DNA of 64,000 nt from Pseudolactococcus reticulitermitis (GTDB lineage: Bacteria; Bacillota; Bacilli; Lactobacillales; Streptococcaceae). Within the stretch, counting starts at the first letter, position 1, and each line of letters opens with the position of its first letter. The DNA lies in the NCBI RefSeq assembly GCF_002260845.1, contig NZ_BEDT01000002.1, forward strand, positions 372,001-436,000. Direction: 5' to 3'. Below, piece by piece: positions 33,247-43,378 of the stretch. The notes beneath the pieces were generated by a model, which was not told where the DNA came from, did no database searches, and was given only the letters and a program-made list of their open reading frames with translations. A program made the position numbers and the translations under genes.

Positions 33247-35069
33247 TGATACTTATCTCCAATCTTAGATTCAGATTCAACTTCTACGTACTCATATCTA
33301 TCTTCTAATATTTTTTCTATATCTAAAGCATTCCCTTTTTCATCAAGGTAAGTTTGGGTGTGGACAATGATGGGAATCAACTCCTCATATAGCTTAGACG
33401 GTGTTATTCCATCGTTTTCTTCAACCAGTGATTGAATGATATTTATAATGTACTCTTTAGATTTTTCAGGCGCTACAACAGGTTCTAAATTCGGTTTCAC
33501 ACTATTATCTTTGAAAAGTGTATACACAAAATCACCTGTCAGCGTGTTCATTTTATTGATTCCTTGCGTCCCTGAACTCACAGCTTGTTCTTGTAAGTTT
33601 ATGTCGCACAAAATAAATCCAGCACGCTTAACGGCATCCATAACCCCTTTCCAAACGTTTAAATCGCGATTGTGAAAGGTGAATGAAACATATCGCTTGT
33701 CTTTAAGCACCCTATGCATTTCTTTAAAAGTTGCTAACATTCTCTCACCATAGTCTACGTGATCTTTCTTTCTGTAACTATCGATGATAATCTCGCTATC
33801 ATAATCAACTGTAGTATCTAACCAGCTGTTCCAAAATTGACTCAGCGCTAAGTATGCGATACTTTCCCCGTATGGAGGATCAGTAAAAATATAGTCGATA
33901 GATTCGTTTTCCAAAAATTGCATTTTATTAGAGTTAGTGTTATATAAATCAATATAGTTATTATCAACATTTTCAAGTTCTAGCTTACCCTTGGCAATTG
34001 CATTAACTCTAAGTTTGAAACAATGAAAGATGTTTCGTTCAGTGTGGATTTTCGGAGTCCAAAATTTACTAATTACCCAGCCTGATTTATATGTTGCTTT
34101 TTCTAAATCGGCAGGCAGCATATTCGAAACATTCGCCAGCATACTGGTAAAGGTAAACATTAGCAAGCTTCGCATTTGCTCATTTTCAACCAAAAATATA
34201 TTATCTCGCAAATTCGACAAAATGATTAAAGCTCGATCCGTGAAAAGCTCATCTATCGATTCTTTGCCAGAGCGTTTAACATACTGTAATACCTTGTCTT
34301 TTGGATACTTAATCGAGCCATCTTTATCTAGCTTTCTCTTAAGTGCTCTTATTTGGTTTATCTTTTTTGAATCTTTGGCATCTACGTCTTTTACGAATAC
34401 TCCGTCAAGTTTGCACTTCCCTTTAACCCTAACAAATTCACCGTTTTCCCAAATACCTATTTCAACATGCGCTGCATTTCCGCAAGACGGGCAAGTTGTT
34501 TCGTAAAGATGATTACACTCATCCGCTAGAGCATCTAGAATAGAATTTGCTAAACGTTTATATTCTTCTAAATCGACATCGGACACTGTGTTTTCAGCAA
34601 TAAATTTCGACATAGGATTAATATCGACACCAACCCCAACACGTTTCGCCTTACAAGCCTCGATTGGAACAATTCCCGAACCCATGAAAGGATCTAAAAC
34701 AACATCTCCTGGAGATGTATAATTTTCAATATAATCAGCCACAACATTATGAGGTTTGCGCCCCCAATATTTATGCATCAAATAGTGAGCCGGATGAGAT
34801 TTAGCACTTATATTTTTCATTTTAGCGTTCTTATTACCACCACTACTAGGAATATTATTGTCATTCAAGCCCTCTGAAACATAAAAATTGTTTCTAAAAT
34901 CAATGACATCCGATTTGTAGAATTTTCGATAATTGGTTTCCTGTACCTTTACGCAACGTAATTTCCCGGCATCGGCTAATCTTCTAACTGTATTACTTGA
35001 CACTTCCAAAATAGTAGCAGCTTTATTAACTCCTATGAGCTCATTACTAGATATATTTTTATTATCCAA
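33228..35069 (-). CDS. DNA methyltransferase (amino type) with N-terminal HTH
   Basis: About 613 residues. Residues about 8-60 form a MerR/excisionase-like helix-turn-helix (GVNKAATILEVSSNTVRRLA). Then comes SHPAHYLMHKYWGRKPHNV and the SAM-binding VLDPFMGSGIVPIEA, a CPSCGN zinc-like segment, and the catalytic IFTDPPYGESIAY. DPPY with FMGSG upstream suggests an N6-adenine or N4-cytosine enzyme. The frame reaches a TTG at 35087, but GGGAGGG overlaps that codon, so the TTG at 35069 is the likely start: a weak initiation codon. It precedes the m5C gene in one operon. Confidence 0.82.
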   Translation of the reverse strand: MDNKNISSNELIGVNKAATILEVSSNTVRRLADAGKLRCVKVQETNYRKFYKSDVIDFRNNFYVSEGLNDNNIPSSGGNKNAKMKNISAKSHPAHYLMHKYWGRKPHNVVADYIENYTSPGDVVLDPFMGSGIVPIEACKAKRVGVGVDINPMSKFIAENTVSDVDLEEYKRLANSILDALADECNHLYETTCPSCGNAAHVEIGIWENGEFVRVKGKCKLDGVFVKDVDAKDSKKINQIRALKRKLDKDGSIKYPKDKVLQYVKRSGKESIDELFTDRALIILSNLRDNIFLVENEQMRSLLMFTFTSMLANVSNMLPADLEKATYKSGWVISKFWTPKIHTERNIFHCFKLRVNAIAKGKLELENVDNNYIDLYNTNSNKMQFLENESIDYIFTDPPYGESIAYLALSQFWNSWLDTTVDYDSEIIIDSYRKKDHVDYGERMLATFKEMHRVLKDKRYVSFTFHNRDLNVWKGVMDAVKRAGFILCDINLQEQAVSSGTQGINKMNTLTGDFVYTLFKDNSVKPNLEPVVAPEKSKEYIINIIQSLVEENDGITPSKLYEELIPIIVHTQTYLDEKGNALDIEKILEDRYEYVEVESESKIGDKYQWQQKE

Positions 35070-35099
35070 GTCTTCCAACCCTCCCAATTATTTAGTAAC

Positions 35100-35235
35100 A
35101 TTATAGCATATAGGCAACTTCTTTTCAACATAGATTTATTAATATTGCCGCTTTTTATTTTTATCAGTATTTATTCAGGTTTTCGCACAACTAATCTTGA
35201 CACCCTTAGGAAACACCACCCTTTTGTGATATAAT
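35100..35235. promoter_or_regulatory. Divergent promoters of the restriction-modification module
   Basis: Minus strand: TTGAAA (35128-35123), 17-bp spacer, TATAAT (35105-35100), near-consensus, driving the methyltransferases. Plus strand: TG-A-TATAAT (35227-35235) without a good -35, driving the McrB-like gene, which has GGAG before its ATG. The stronger methyltransferase promoter and weaker restriction promoter suit protection before cutting; the HTH of the first methyltransferase could bind here, which is inference. Confidence 0.65.
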
Positions 35236-35268
35236 AGAATTAACATTAATTACTTTTGGAGATGCAAG

Positions 35269-36804
35269 ATGACAGTTAATTTCGATAAAACTCTAGAGGA
35301 TATTTCTCTTTTCATGCAGGAACAAGGTTTTTTCTACAGTGATGAACAGATTTACGATTTTTATACCTCTCTGATAACCAAGCCATTTGTCATTCTCTCT
35401 GGAATCAGTGGATCTGGGAAGTCAAAGATTGCCGACCTGTTCGCTGAATACATGGGAATAGCGTACGAAAACGAAGATAACTATGAACTAATCGCGGTCA
35501 AACCTAACTGGACGGATAATCGCGGTATTTTCGGGTATCACAACTTGTTAAACGACACCTATCAAATAACCCCCACTTTAAAATTATTTTTACGAGCAAA
35601 AGCTAATCCTGAAAAGCCCTACTTTCTTGTGCTTGACGAGATGAATTTAGCCAAAGTGGAATACTATTTTTCCGACTTTTTAAGCTTAATCGAGAGTCGG
35701 AGAGAGACTAAAAGCCAATCTTTTTCGAGCGACTTCGTTTCTGTAAAAAGCACACTTGGCGGGAATATAACTCTGTCGCAAGCTATAATTTTATCTGCCA
35801 TTCAAATGGGGGACAACAAGTTTCGCAGCGTGGAAGACTATCGAGAAACACCCATAGCTAAATGGTGGCTAGACACTATATCTACAGGTTCTAACCCAAC
35901 TGCGCAATTTCGTTCTGAACTAAATCAAGATCGCAAAGGAACTCTCCCCAACGGCCTAAAAGCCGATGGAAGTCGCCTTGCTGGCAAAGCATTCTGGGCT
36001 GAACCTCAAGGTAACTCATATAAACTAAAATCATTTTCCGAAATGGATGATCCTACTAGAGCGCAATTTAGTAAAATCAGAAATGCATTCGTGACAGAAA
36101 CGAATTCAATTAAGCAAGGTAAAATCGACCTGCACAATTTTGAGCATCCGCTTAAAACCGTTGAAACTCAAGATGACTATATAGATTCTTTAATCAACGA
36201 TGAAGGCTATTATGTGCCCTCTGCAATTGAAATACCTTTGAATGTATTTGTGATTGGCACCGTGAACGTTGACGAAACTACGTATATGTTCAGCCCTAAA
36301 GTCTTGGATAGAAGTAACGTTATAGAGTTAAATGACATCGATTTATTCGCCGCTTTTGATTACGGAACAAAACCATCAATTAGCCATACTTTACCACCCA
36401 AAAGTAACGCTCCTTTCTCGTTCGATATTTCATTAGCAACAACAAAAGATACAAAAGAATTAACGCGACTATATCCTACCGAATTCAAAATACTTATATC
36501 AGCTTTCGATATTTTAAAAGACAAAAACAAGCACTTCGGCTATCGTGTTTTCAACGAAATCAGCTCATTTGTCTTAAATTATTGCGGCAGTAGCTCTGCT
36601 TCAACGGATGTTATCTCTGCAATTGACTTGCAAATCCTACAAAAAGTATTGCCTAAAATCAGTGGCTCAGACGATGAAATATCTACTATTATAGTTGCCT
36701 TGCTAGACTTATCTACTGAGAAAAACTTAGTACGCTCTGCAGCTAAATTAGCTAAGATGCAAAATTCGCTTAACCTAGTCGGTTATGCAACATTCATCGA
36801 GTAG
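35269..36804 (+). CDS. McrB-like AAA+ restriction motor (R1.LlaJI-type)
   Basis: 511 residues. The AAA+ domain resembles the McrB GTPase: Walker A LSGISGSGKSKIADL (about residues 44-58), VKPNWTDNRGIFGYHN, Walker B FLVLDEMNLAKVEYYFSDFL, and the sensor region NVFVIGTVNVDETTYMFSPK, whose TVNxD matches McrB's characteristic TMNTAD-type element. There is no long N-terminal 5mC-binding domain; the AAA core begins after about 35 residues, and a large insertion (about 165-310) follows Walker B. It likely drives DNA translocation for the nuclease encoded next. GGAG before the ATG; next gene 9 nt on. Confidence 0.85.
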   Translation: MTVNFDKTLEDISLFMQEQGFFYSDEQIYDFYTSLITKPFVILSGISGSGKSKIADLFAEYMGIAYENEDNYELIAVKPNWTDNRGIFGYHNLLNDTYQITPTLKLFLRAKANPEKPYFLVLDEMNLAKVEYYFSDFLSLIESRRETKSQSFSSDFVSVKSTLGGNITLSQAIILSAIQMGDNKFRSVEDYRETPIAKWWLDTISTGSNPTAQFRSELNQDRKGTLPNGLKADGSRLAGKAFWAEPQGNSYKLKSFSEMDDPTRAQFSKIRNAFVTETNSIKQGKIDLHNFEHPLKTVETQDDYIDSLINDEGYYVPSAIEIPLNVFVIGTVNVDETTYMFSPKVLDRSNVIELNDIDLFAAFDYGTKPSISHTLPPKSNAPFSFDISLATTKDTKELTRLYPTEFKILISAFDILKDKNKHFGYRVFNEISSFVLNYCGSSSASTDVISAIDLQILQKVLPKISGSDDEISTIIVALLDLSTEKNLVRSAAKLAKMQNSLNLVGYATFIE

Positions 36805-36813
36805 GTGACTTTT

Positions 36814-38442
36814 ATGGAATATTACAAAGCTATAAAATTTGAACGCTTCATTTTGTTTTCAAGTATAACTAGCGACAAAGAACTAGACCAGCTAGAAAAT
36901 AGCTGTGAGACTACTATCAGCTGCGACGAATCAAACTCAGATATCCGGGTAGATTCCAGCGGGATAGTTCATCTTTACGAATGGACATCTTACAACATAG
37001 TTGGTTTATCCAATGCTCCCCTCAACAAAGACGATTATTTTTATAGCGGACTTATCGGCCGCCATAATTCTGGAACTATTTTATTTAAAAATTTTATCGG
37101 GAAAGCAAAATTTAGAGATGTTGTCTTTGTCGTTGAATCAAAAAAAATGGATACCCATGATGTTGAAAAACTGATAAGCGAGATTGACGAGCGGGTACAG
37201 GCTACTATCTCTCAATTCTTTTCAAGTAGAGGGATATCCCAAGGAGTTTTCAAGAAAAACAAAGATAAATTTCAAGATTTTTATGTATACCAAAAATTGT
37301 ATCATTCCTTAAAGCAGGGGAATATTACGAGATTCGCAAAATTCATAGCGACCAATCCAAACAGCCAATTTATAAAGAATGTTACCCAAAAACATATTAC
37401 TCAGATCAAAAACGTTTCACCCGAAAGTATTATGGATGTTTTCTCAGGAAACACTCCCTTGTCCAAATCTAATAGCAAACCATCATTGTCGCAAAAATTC
37501 TCAGGCAATGTCCCTTTAGTTATGAATGAACATATAAACGTTGTCACAACAGACATAAATGAAAATCAGTTTGTGAAATTTTTTCTAAAACTTTCTCTTA
37601 AAATATTGAGCCATTTTATACTTGAACTTTCGGAACGGGATTCAGAAAACACCTCTAAAAATGCTCTCTTGATAGGCGAATTGCACGATTATAGAGATGC
37701 GATTCAGCAGCTCTTAAAACTGGATTTTTATAAGAATGTCTCTAATCTCAACTTATTAAACCATTCTAGCACCGCCCTTACAAAGCAATATGGTTATAAG
37801 CAACTTTACAACGAATTTATAAACTTAAAACAAACCCCCACTAGTTGTTTCGATACATCTTCTTTAATAGACTTGTTCGAGAATAAATCTATCGATAAAC
37901 TATATGAATACGTAAGTTTATTTAGACTTGTTGACATTTTAGAAAAAATCTATTCGTCACCATCTAATTCGACTATTACTGTCGCCTCTACTCAGAAGAT
38001 ATACACCTTATCTTTAGGCGAAGATAACGGTAGCGTTGAGTTTACCTTTAAAGGCAATGACACCTTATATTCAACAAAACTTTTATTTCAACATTCATTC
38101 ACTCTTAAAAATAATGACTCCTACTCCGTTGAATTCAAGCCTGATTTCACTTTACAGGTTTTTATAGGAGGAGAAACTAAATACTATCACTTTGATTCGA
38201 AATTCAGAGTTTCTTATGATGAGTCTAGCAAAAATGATGACATCGTAAAAATGCATGCCTATAGAGATGGCATTACCGACACAGTTGGATCCTTTGTTTT
38301 GTTCCCCGGACAAGTTGACAATCTATTTATTGTCGGTGATTCGTATCCATATCAGGGTGTTGGATCTTTTCCTTTGAACCCCGATGATAGATTTGACACC
38401 ATATTAGAAGACGCGCTTTTTAAAATCGTTTCACGCATTTGA
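36814..38442 (+). CDS. McrC-like nuclease with PD-(D/E)XK core (R2-type)
   Basis: 542 residues from the ATG at 36814, which has AGGTGA upstream (a GTG three codons earlier is also in frame). The C-terminal third has a PD-(D/E)XK nuclease core: KPDFTLQVFI followed after a hairpin by YYHFDSKFRV (D-x-K). The middle part, with ENQFVKFFLKLSLKIL, resembles DUF2357-type McrC relatives. It should be the cleaving partner of the McrB-like protein. The N-terminal 200 residues may carry target recognition, as in R2.LlaJI. Confidence 0.78.
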   Translation: MEYYKAIKFERFILFSSITSDKELDQLENSCETTISCDESNSDIRVDSSGIVHLYEWTSYNIVGLSNAPLNKDDYFYSGLIGRHNSGTILFKNFIGKAKFRDVVFVVESKKMDTHDVEKLISEIDERVQATISQFFSSRGISQGVFKKNKDKFQDFYVYQKLYHSLKQGNITRFAKFIATNPNSQFIKNVTQKHITQIKNVSPESIMDVFSGNTPLSKSNSKPSLSQKFSGNVPLVMNEHINVVTTDINENQFVKFFLKLSLKILSHFILELSERDSENTSKNALLIGELHDYRDAIQQLLKLDFYKNVSNLNLLNHSSTALTKQYGYKQLYNEFINLKQTPTSCFDTSSLIDLFENKSIDKLYEYVSLFRLVDILEKIYSSPSNSTITVASTQKIYTLSLGEDNGSVEFTFKGNDTLYSTKLLFQHSFTLKNNDSYSVEFKPDFTLQVFIGGETKYYHFDSKFRVSYDESSKNDDIVKMHAYRDGITDTVGSFVLFPGQVDNLFIVGDSYPYQGVGSFPLNPDDRFDTILEDALFKIVSRI

Positions 38443-38556
38443 ATTTGCTGACAAGCCTACATCTTTCTTCTATACCCCACCCCTAATTTTTACCGATTTA
38501 TCATTACGCTATACTCAACCCTAACCTCTATTTTCGACAAAAATCACAACAAAAAA

Positions 38557-38602
38557 AGGCTTCAGCGCAATCTGGCAGATATGCCAGAAAACGCTGAAGC
38601 CT
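38557..38602 (-). terminator. Nested-hairpin terminator left from a lost rlm-like gene
   Basis: AGGCTTCAGCG (38557-38567) pairs with CGCTGAAGCCT (38592-38602), and inside it TCTGGCA-GATA-TGCCAGA forms a second hairpin. On the minus strand it ends in TTTTTTT. It lies 15 nt after the stop of the rlm-like fragment, which it presumably served; it may also stop read-through from the McrC-like gene. Confidence 0.8.
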
Positions 38603-38616
38603 TATATTATATAGGG

Positions 38617-38688
38617 TTAAACTAGTCTTTTGCTATCATCTGCAATGTTCTCAACATGGTGGGTCTGCGGAAAGTGGTCGACTGGCAG
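38617..38688 (-). pseudogene. 3' fragment of a second RlmCD-like methyltransferase gene
   Basis: Read on the minus strand, about 24 codons encode LPVDHFPQTHHVENIADD followed by SKRLV and a stop. This closely parallels the C-terminus of the intact RlmD at 39965 ([20 protein letters not shown]). Upstream of it the reading frame loses sense in the C-rich stretch. It marks the deletion or insertion boundary of the island. Confidence 0.7.
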
Positions 38689-38694
38689 AAAACA

Positions 38695-38806
38695 CCCCCT
38701 TACACACCCCCTCGATTTAAATATCTCGAGCAAGCACACCCCACTAAACACCCCTAGCCTCAGCGGAATAAACGGAAAAATCAACGTTCCACACCCCTAC
38801 ACCCCC
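38695..38806. repeat. Clustered ACACCCC motifs (G-rich on minus strand)
   Basis: Six runs of four or five C (38695-99, 38707-11, 38739-42, 38751-54, 38794-97, 38802-06), nearly all preceded by ACA, in three close pairs. The minus strand therefore carries GGGGTGT-type runs able to form a G-quadruplex. The stretch has no believable gene and its composition is unlike the neighbours. The rest of 38443-38934 holds only the terminator and the rlm fragment. Confidence 0.6.
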
Positions 38807-38934
38807 TACGAAATCGAACGTCGTCACCAAACATAAAAAACGACAAACAAAAAGACCTTCAACTCCCAACTGCGAGCGGAAAGCCTATATACAAGCCATT
38901 TCAATCCTATTTCTTTGTATCAACCTAGCGATGA

Positions 38935-39336
38935 TTATATCGATTTCGGCGCTAAATTTAAGCTTTTCAGAATATCTTGAACCCGATTAGAATAACCTTC
39001 TAGATAACTCTCAAAGTTAGTTTTGATGTTATCTGGCTCATCTAGCAAGTTTTTTAACGTAAATTTGCTGGCGTTGTAATACTTATAGCCGGAGATGGAC
39101 TCCAATACCTGTTTAGGGGTATTTTGATTTTTTGCATAGGCTTCTACCACGCTTTGTTTCGTAGGTAGCAGAGCAGCCTCAAGTCTTGCAATGACAAATA
39201 GCGGAATGATGACATCTCGGTATTTATCAGCACGATAAGCGCCACGAAGTGTGTTTGCAATTGACCAAACCATATTCACTTCATTTGAAATATTGATGTC
39301 ATTTGATTGAAAGATTGGTAGTTTACTATTATTCAT
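38935..39336 (-). pseudogene. Truncated type I methyltransferase subunit (HsdM N-terminus)
   Basis: 133 residues from the ATG at 39336 (GGAG nine nt upstream). VNMVWSIANTLRGAYRADKYR, VIIPLFVIARLEAAL and YKYYNASKFTLKNLLDE match the N-terminal helical domain of HsdM. The catalytic methylase domain (NPPF motif) is absent; full HsdM is about 500 residues or more. So only the first quarter is left, ending in the C-rich junk region. It overlaps its regulator gene by 8 nt. No hsdS or hsdR is near. Confidence 0.75.
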
Positions 39337-39547
39337 TTTCGCTTTCTCCATTCTCTATGTTCACAATATCGCCAAAATCGACTTTAAGCGCCTCAGCTAT
39401 CTTCACCAATGACTCCATCGCCACAGGTTCATCTTTTCCAAGTTTCGCAATTACATTGGCGCTAACTCCCGATAATTCCTTTAATTGGGTTCTATTAAGA
39501 TCTTTATCAATCAGTAATTTCCACAATCTTTTATATGATATTGGCAT
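39329..39547 (-). CDS. XRE-family HTH regulator of a lost type I system
   Basis: 72 residues, essentially one Cro/C1-type HTH domain: LWKLLIDKDLNRTQLKELSG, VSANVIAKLGKDEPVAMESL and VKIAEALKVDFGDIV. This small regulator commonly precedes hsdM or stands in mobile elements. GAGGTG before the ATG. It is intact although the gene it accompanies is truncated. Confidence 0.8.
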   Translation of the reverse strand: MPISYKRLWKLLIDKDLNRTQLKELSGVSANVIAKLGKDEPVAMESLVKIAEALKVDFGDIVNIENGESENE

Positions 39548-39964
39548 TTTTTCACCTCAATCTTTCTACTTTTGTTCAATACCTGCTGATATTATATCAC
39601 AATATGCTAAAATAATCTCACAGATATGCAATTTTTATGATAAAAAAACTGCCTATTCGGCTATTTGTGCTAATGCAAATTGTTTAGCGAATTGCAAGTT
39701 TTGTCAAAAATATTCTAAACGTCACAAAAAGGAAACGTTACTTGTAATTTTGTTCTATGATTTTACTTTCTTCGCAAAATAATCTCCTTATCAATCTAAT
39801 ACCAAAAAAACATCCAACCTACTCACTCAGCTCCCAAATAACCAAGCCGCACACTCAACCCTAACCCCTAAACCCACGCTAAAACTCCGTTTCAGGCACT
39901 AAAAAAGCTCCCTAGACACAAGTCCAGAAAGCCTGAGAAACCCTATAAACAAAAGGTTCAAGCC
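39548..39964. other. Intergenic region, no gene found
   Basis: About 417 nt. Next to the XRE gene it holds a minus-strand promoter (TG-A-TATAAT near 39590). The remainder is AT-rich, then C-rich. ACTCAACCCTAACC at 39853-39866 also occurs at 38513-38526; each copy lies a little downstream of an rlm 3' end, so the two flanks look like duplicated sequence. I see no convincing ORF or RNA. Confidence 0.5.
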
Positions 39965-41344
<1,380 letters not shown>

Positions 41345-41375
41345 CATCTTGGCAGGTGTCGCGCTAATCACAACA

Positions 41376-41402
41376 AAAAAACGAGCTACAAACTCGTTTT
41401 TT
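41376..41402 (-). terminator. Terminator between the HhH-protein gene and rlmD
   Basis: AAAAAACGAG pairs with CTCGTTTTTT around a 7-nt loop; symmetric A- and T-runs allow either direction. It ends the pot-cluster transcript and separates it from rlmD, consistent with rlmD having its own promoter. Confidence 0.85.
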
Positions 41403-41415
41403 CTAGTTTCATCTA

Positions 41416-41676
41416 TCAATCCTTCCAATCCCACCAATTTTGTTTGTCAGCAGGTAGTGCACCGTCATGATTGGCATAGAAGACAGCTAAGCGATAAGTA
41501 TAAAGAACGCATCTATCTAGCTCACCTTCCCCCAGTCCTTGTGCCAAACAATCCGCAACATAGATTGCTTCTGGGCTATGATTTCGCAAGGAGGCAATCG
41601 TTGGAAAACCTGCTTTGGTCAGGTGCTCCGCCATTTTCATACCGATGCCGGGTATTTTCATTAAATCAGTGGTCAT
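41416..41676 (-). CDS. Helix-hairpin-helix protein, Cdd1-like
   Basis: 86 residues. LMKIPGIGMKMAEHLTKAGF is a helix-hairpin-helix of the kind that binds DNA backbone; DRCVLYTYRLAVFYA then matches the Cdd1/pathogenicity-locus family, small proteins sometimes labelled mitomycin-resistance-like. Biochemical function unknown. It lies 8 nt after potD on the same strand. Confidence 0.75.
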   Translation of the reverse strand: MTTDLMKIPGIGMKMAEHLTKAGFPTIASLRNHSPEAIYVADCLAQGLGEGELDRCVLYTYRLAVFYANHDGALPADKQNWWDWKD

Positions 41677-41684
41677 TTTGTCAC

Positions 41685-42758
41685 CTACTTCCGATACATC
41701 TTAAACTCTAAAAACAAATCGTTGTAAATCCCTAGGTATTCAGGGCCAAGATTTCGATAGACTTCCAGATTTTTCATAGCCGTGGCATCTGGGTAGAAAG
41801 CTCTATCTGACGTGATTGTCTTAGGCAATAAAGCCTCGGCTTTCATGTTTGGTGTGGCATAGCCAACGTATTCTGCATTTTTAGCTGCATTTTCAGGTTT
41901 CAGCATAAAATTGATAAAGGCGTAAGCCGCAGCATAGTTCTTCGCTGTTTTTGGAATCACGATATTGTCAAACCAGAGATTTGAGCCCTCACTTGGGACG
42001 ACATAATGCAGATGCTCGTTTTCACTGACCATTTCTGCCGCCTCCCCTGAAAACGTGACTGCCACTGCCGCTTCGTTGTTAATCATATACTGCTTAATTT
42101 CATCAGCAACAATGGCTTTAACATTAGGCGTTAAAGATTTGAGATGGTTATAAGCCTTATTCAGCTGCCCCATATCTTTTGAGTTGACGCTATCACCTTG
42201 CTCATTAAGCGCAAGCCCAATCACTTCACGCGCCCCATCAATCAACATCAGATTATTTTGATACTCAGGCGACCATAAATCCCGCCAATGCTCAGGTGGC
42301 GTCTGTACCATCGTGTCATTATAGGTAATCCCAAGCGTCCCCCAGAAATAAGGAATCGAGTAAACATTGCCCTGATCAAAACTTTGATTTAAAAACCGAG
42401 GATTGATATGCGCTAAGCCCTTGATTTTCGAATGGTCAAGCCGATTTAAAAGCTTCTCCGACTTCATCTTATCAATCATGTACTCGCTGGGAATGGCAAT
42501 ATCATAAGTCGTCCCACCCTGCTTAATTTTCGTGTACATGGCTTCATTGGAATCAAAAGTCACATAATTGACCTTGTAACCCGTCTCTTTTTCGAAACTT
42601 TTCAGTAAACTTTCATCGATATAATCGCCCCAGTTGTAAATGGTAAGCTGGTTACTGATCGCAGAACTGCCGCTATCCGCGGATAATTTAACGGCTAAGA
42701 GGCCAAGCACGGCAATAATCGCAAGGACACCTCCCATAAAGTAGACTAATCTTTTCAT
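41685..42758 (-). CDS. potD: Spermidine/putrescine-binding protein
   Basis: 357 residues with an N-terminal signal anchor (LVYFMGGVLAIIAVLGLLAV) and no lipobox cysteine, as in streptococcal PotD. The mature part has LTIYNWGDYIDESLLKSFE, TTYDIAIPSEYMI, and FDNIVIPKTAKNYAAAYAFI, typical of PotD/PotF. It delivers polyamine to PotABC. Its start abuts the lemA stop. Confidence 0.92.
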   Translation of the reverse strand: MKRLVYFMGGVLAIIAVLGLLAVKLSADSGSSAISNQLTIYNWGDYIDESLLKSFEKETGYKVNYVTFDSNEAMYTKIKQGGTTYDIAIPSEYMIDKMKSEKLLNRLDHSKIKGLAHINPRFLNQSFDQGNVYSIPYFWGTLGITYNDTMVQTPPEHWRDLWSPEYQNNLMLIDGAREVIGLALNEQGDSVNSKDMGQLNKAYNHLKSLTPNVKAIVADEIKQYMINNEAAVAVTFSGEAAEMVSENEHLHYVVPSEGSNLWFDNIVIPKTAKNYAAAYAFINFMLKPENAAKNAEYVGYATPNMKAEALLPKTITSDRAFYPDATAMKNLEVYRNLGPEYLGIYNDLFLEFKMYRK

Positions 42759-43343
42759 TTATTGACTGCTATCACCGAAATTAACATTGGGGGCATCTTT
42801 GGCAGACTCAGCCGCTTTGAAATAGTCTTTTTTAGTCGCACCACGCATCCCTGCGACGATAGATGTTGGGAAAAGTGAAATTTTGGTGTTATAAGATTTG
42901 ACAGCATCATTATAATTCTTCCGCGCAACCGTAATACGATTTTCAGTCCCTGCTAATTCATCTGCTAACTGCGTGAATTGTTTGTCCGCCTTGATATCAG
43001 GATAGCTAACTTGCAAGCGTAGCAAACCATTCAAAGCTGAGCTCATTTGATTGCTAGCTGTTGCCTTATCAGAAACCGTTTCAGCTTTACTCATGGCACT
43101 TTGAGCAGTCGAAATGGCGGTAAAGATTTTTTCTTCATGCGTTGCATACCCCTTAACCGTTTCGACCAAGTTAGGGATTAAGTCGTTCCGTCGTTGCAGT
43201 TGCGTATCAATATCAGCATAGGCTGAATCGACACTATTTTCTTCTTTCGTAATCCCATTGCCAATGCTGAAAAAGGCAACAATCACAATGACAAGGACTG
43301 CTAAAATACCAATGACTAGGCTATTTTTCTTCATAAAATTCAT
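42759..43343 (-). CDS. LemA family protein
   Basis: 194 residues: a single N-terminal membrane helix (LVIGILAVLVIVIVAFFSIG) then a helical bundle with the LemA signature VDSAYADIDTQLQRRNDLIP, NLVETVKGYATHEEK, and RNYNDAVKSYNTKISLFP-like (ARKNYNDAVKSYNTKISLFP). The function is not firmly known; LemA genes typically neighbour TPM-domain genes, as here. Its presence inside the pot operon is unusual. Confidence 0.9.
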   Translation of the reverse strand: MNFMKKNSLVIGILAVLVIVIVAFFSIGNGITKEENSVDSAYADIDTQLQRRNDLIPNLVETVKGYATHEEKIFTAISTAQSAMSKAETVSDKATASNQMSSALNGLLRLQVSYPDIKADKQFTQLADELAGTENRITVARKNYNDAVKSYNTKISLFPTSIVAGMRGATKKDYFKAAESAKDAPNVNFGDSSQ

Positions 43344-43378
43344 CTTTTTTCTCTTTTCTATCTTGTAAAGTCAATCTT

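Noticed and set aside
34030-34506. 158-residue plus-strand ORF inside the amino-methyltransferase gene
   Set aside because: Antisense shadow of a gene with full methyltransferase motifs; no start signals.
38630-38836. 68-residue plus-strand ORF
   Set aside because: It runs antisense to the rlm fragment and through C-rich repeats, has no SD and no protein-like composition.
39303-39782. 159-residue plus-strand ORF ending in a cysteine-rich tail
   Set aside because: Mostly antisense to the XRE and HsdM fragment; no ribosome site; tail falls in AT-rich intergenic DNA.
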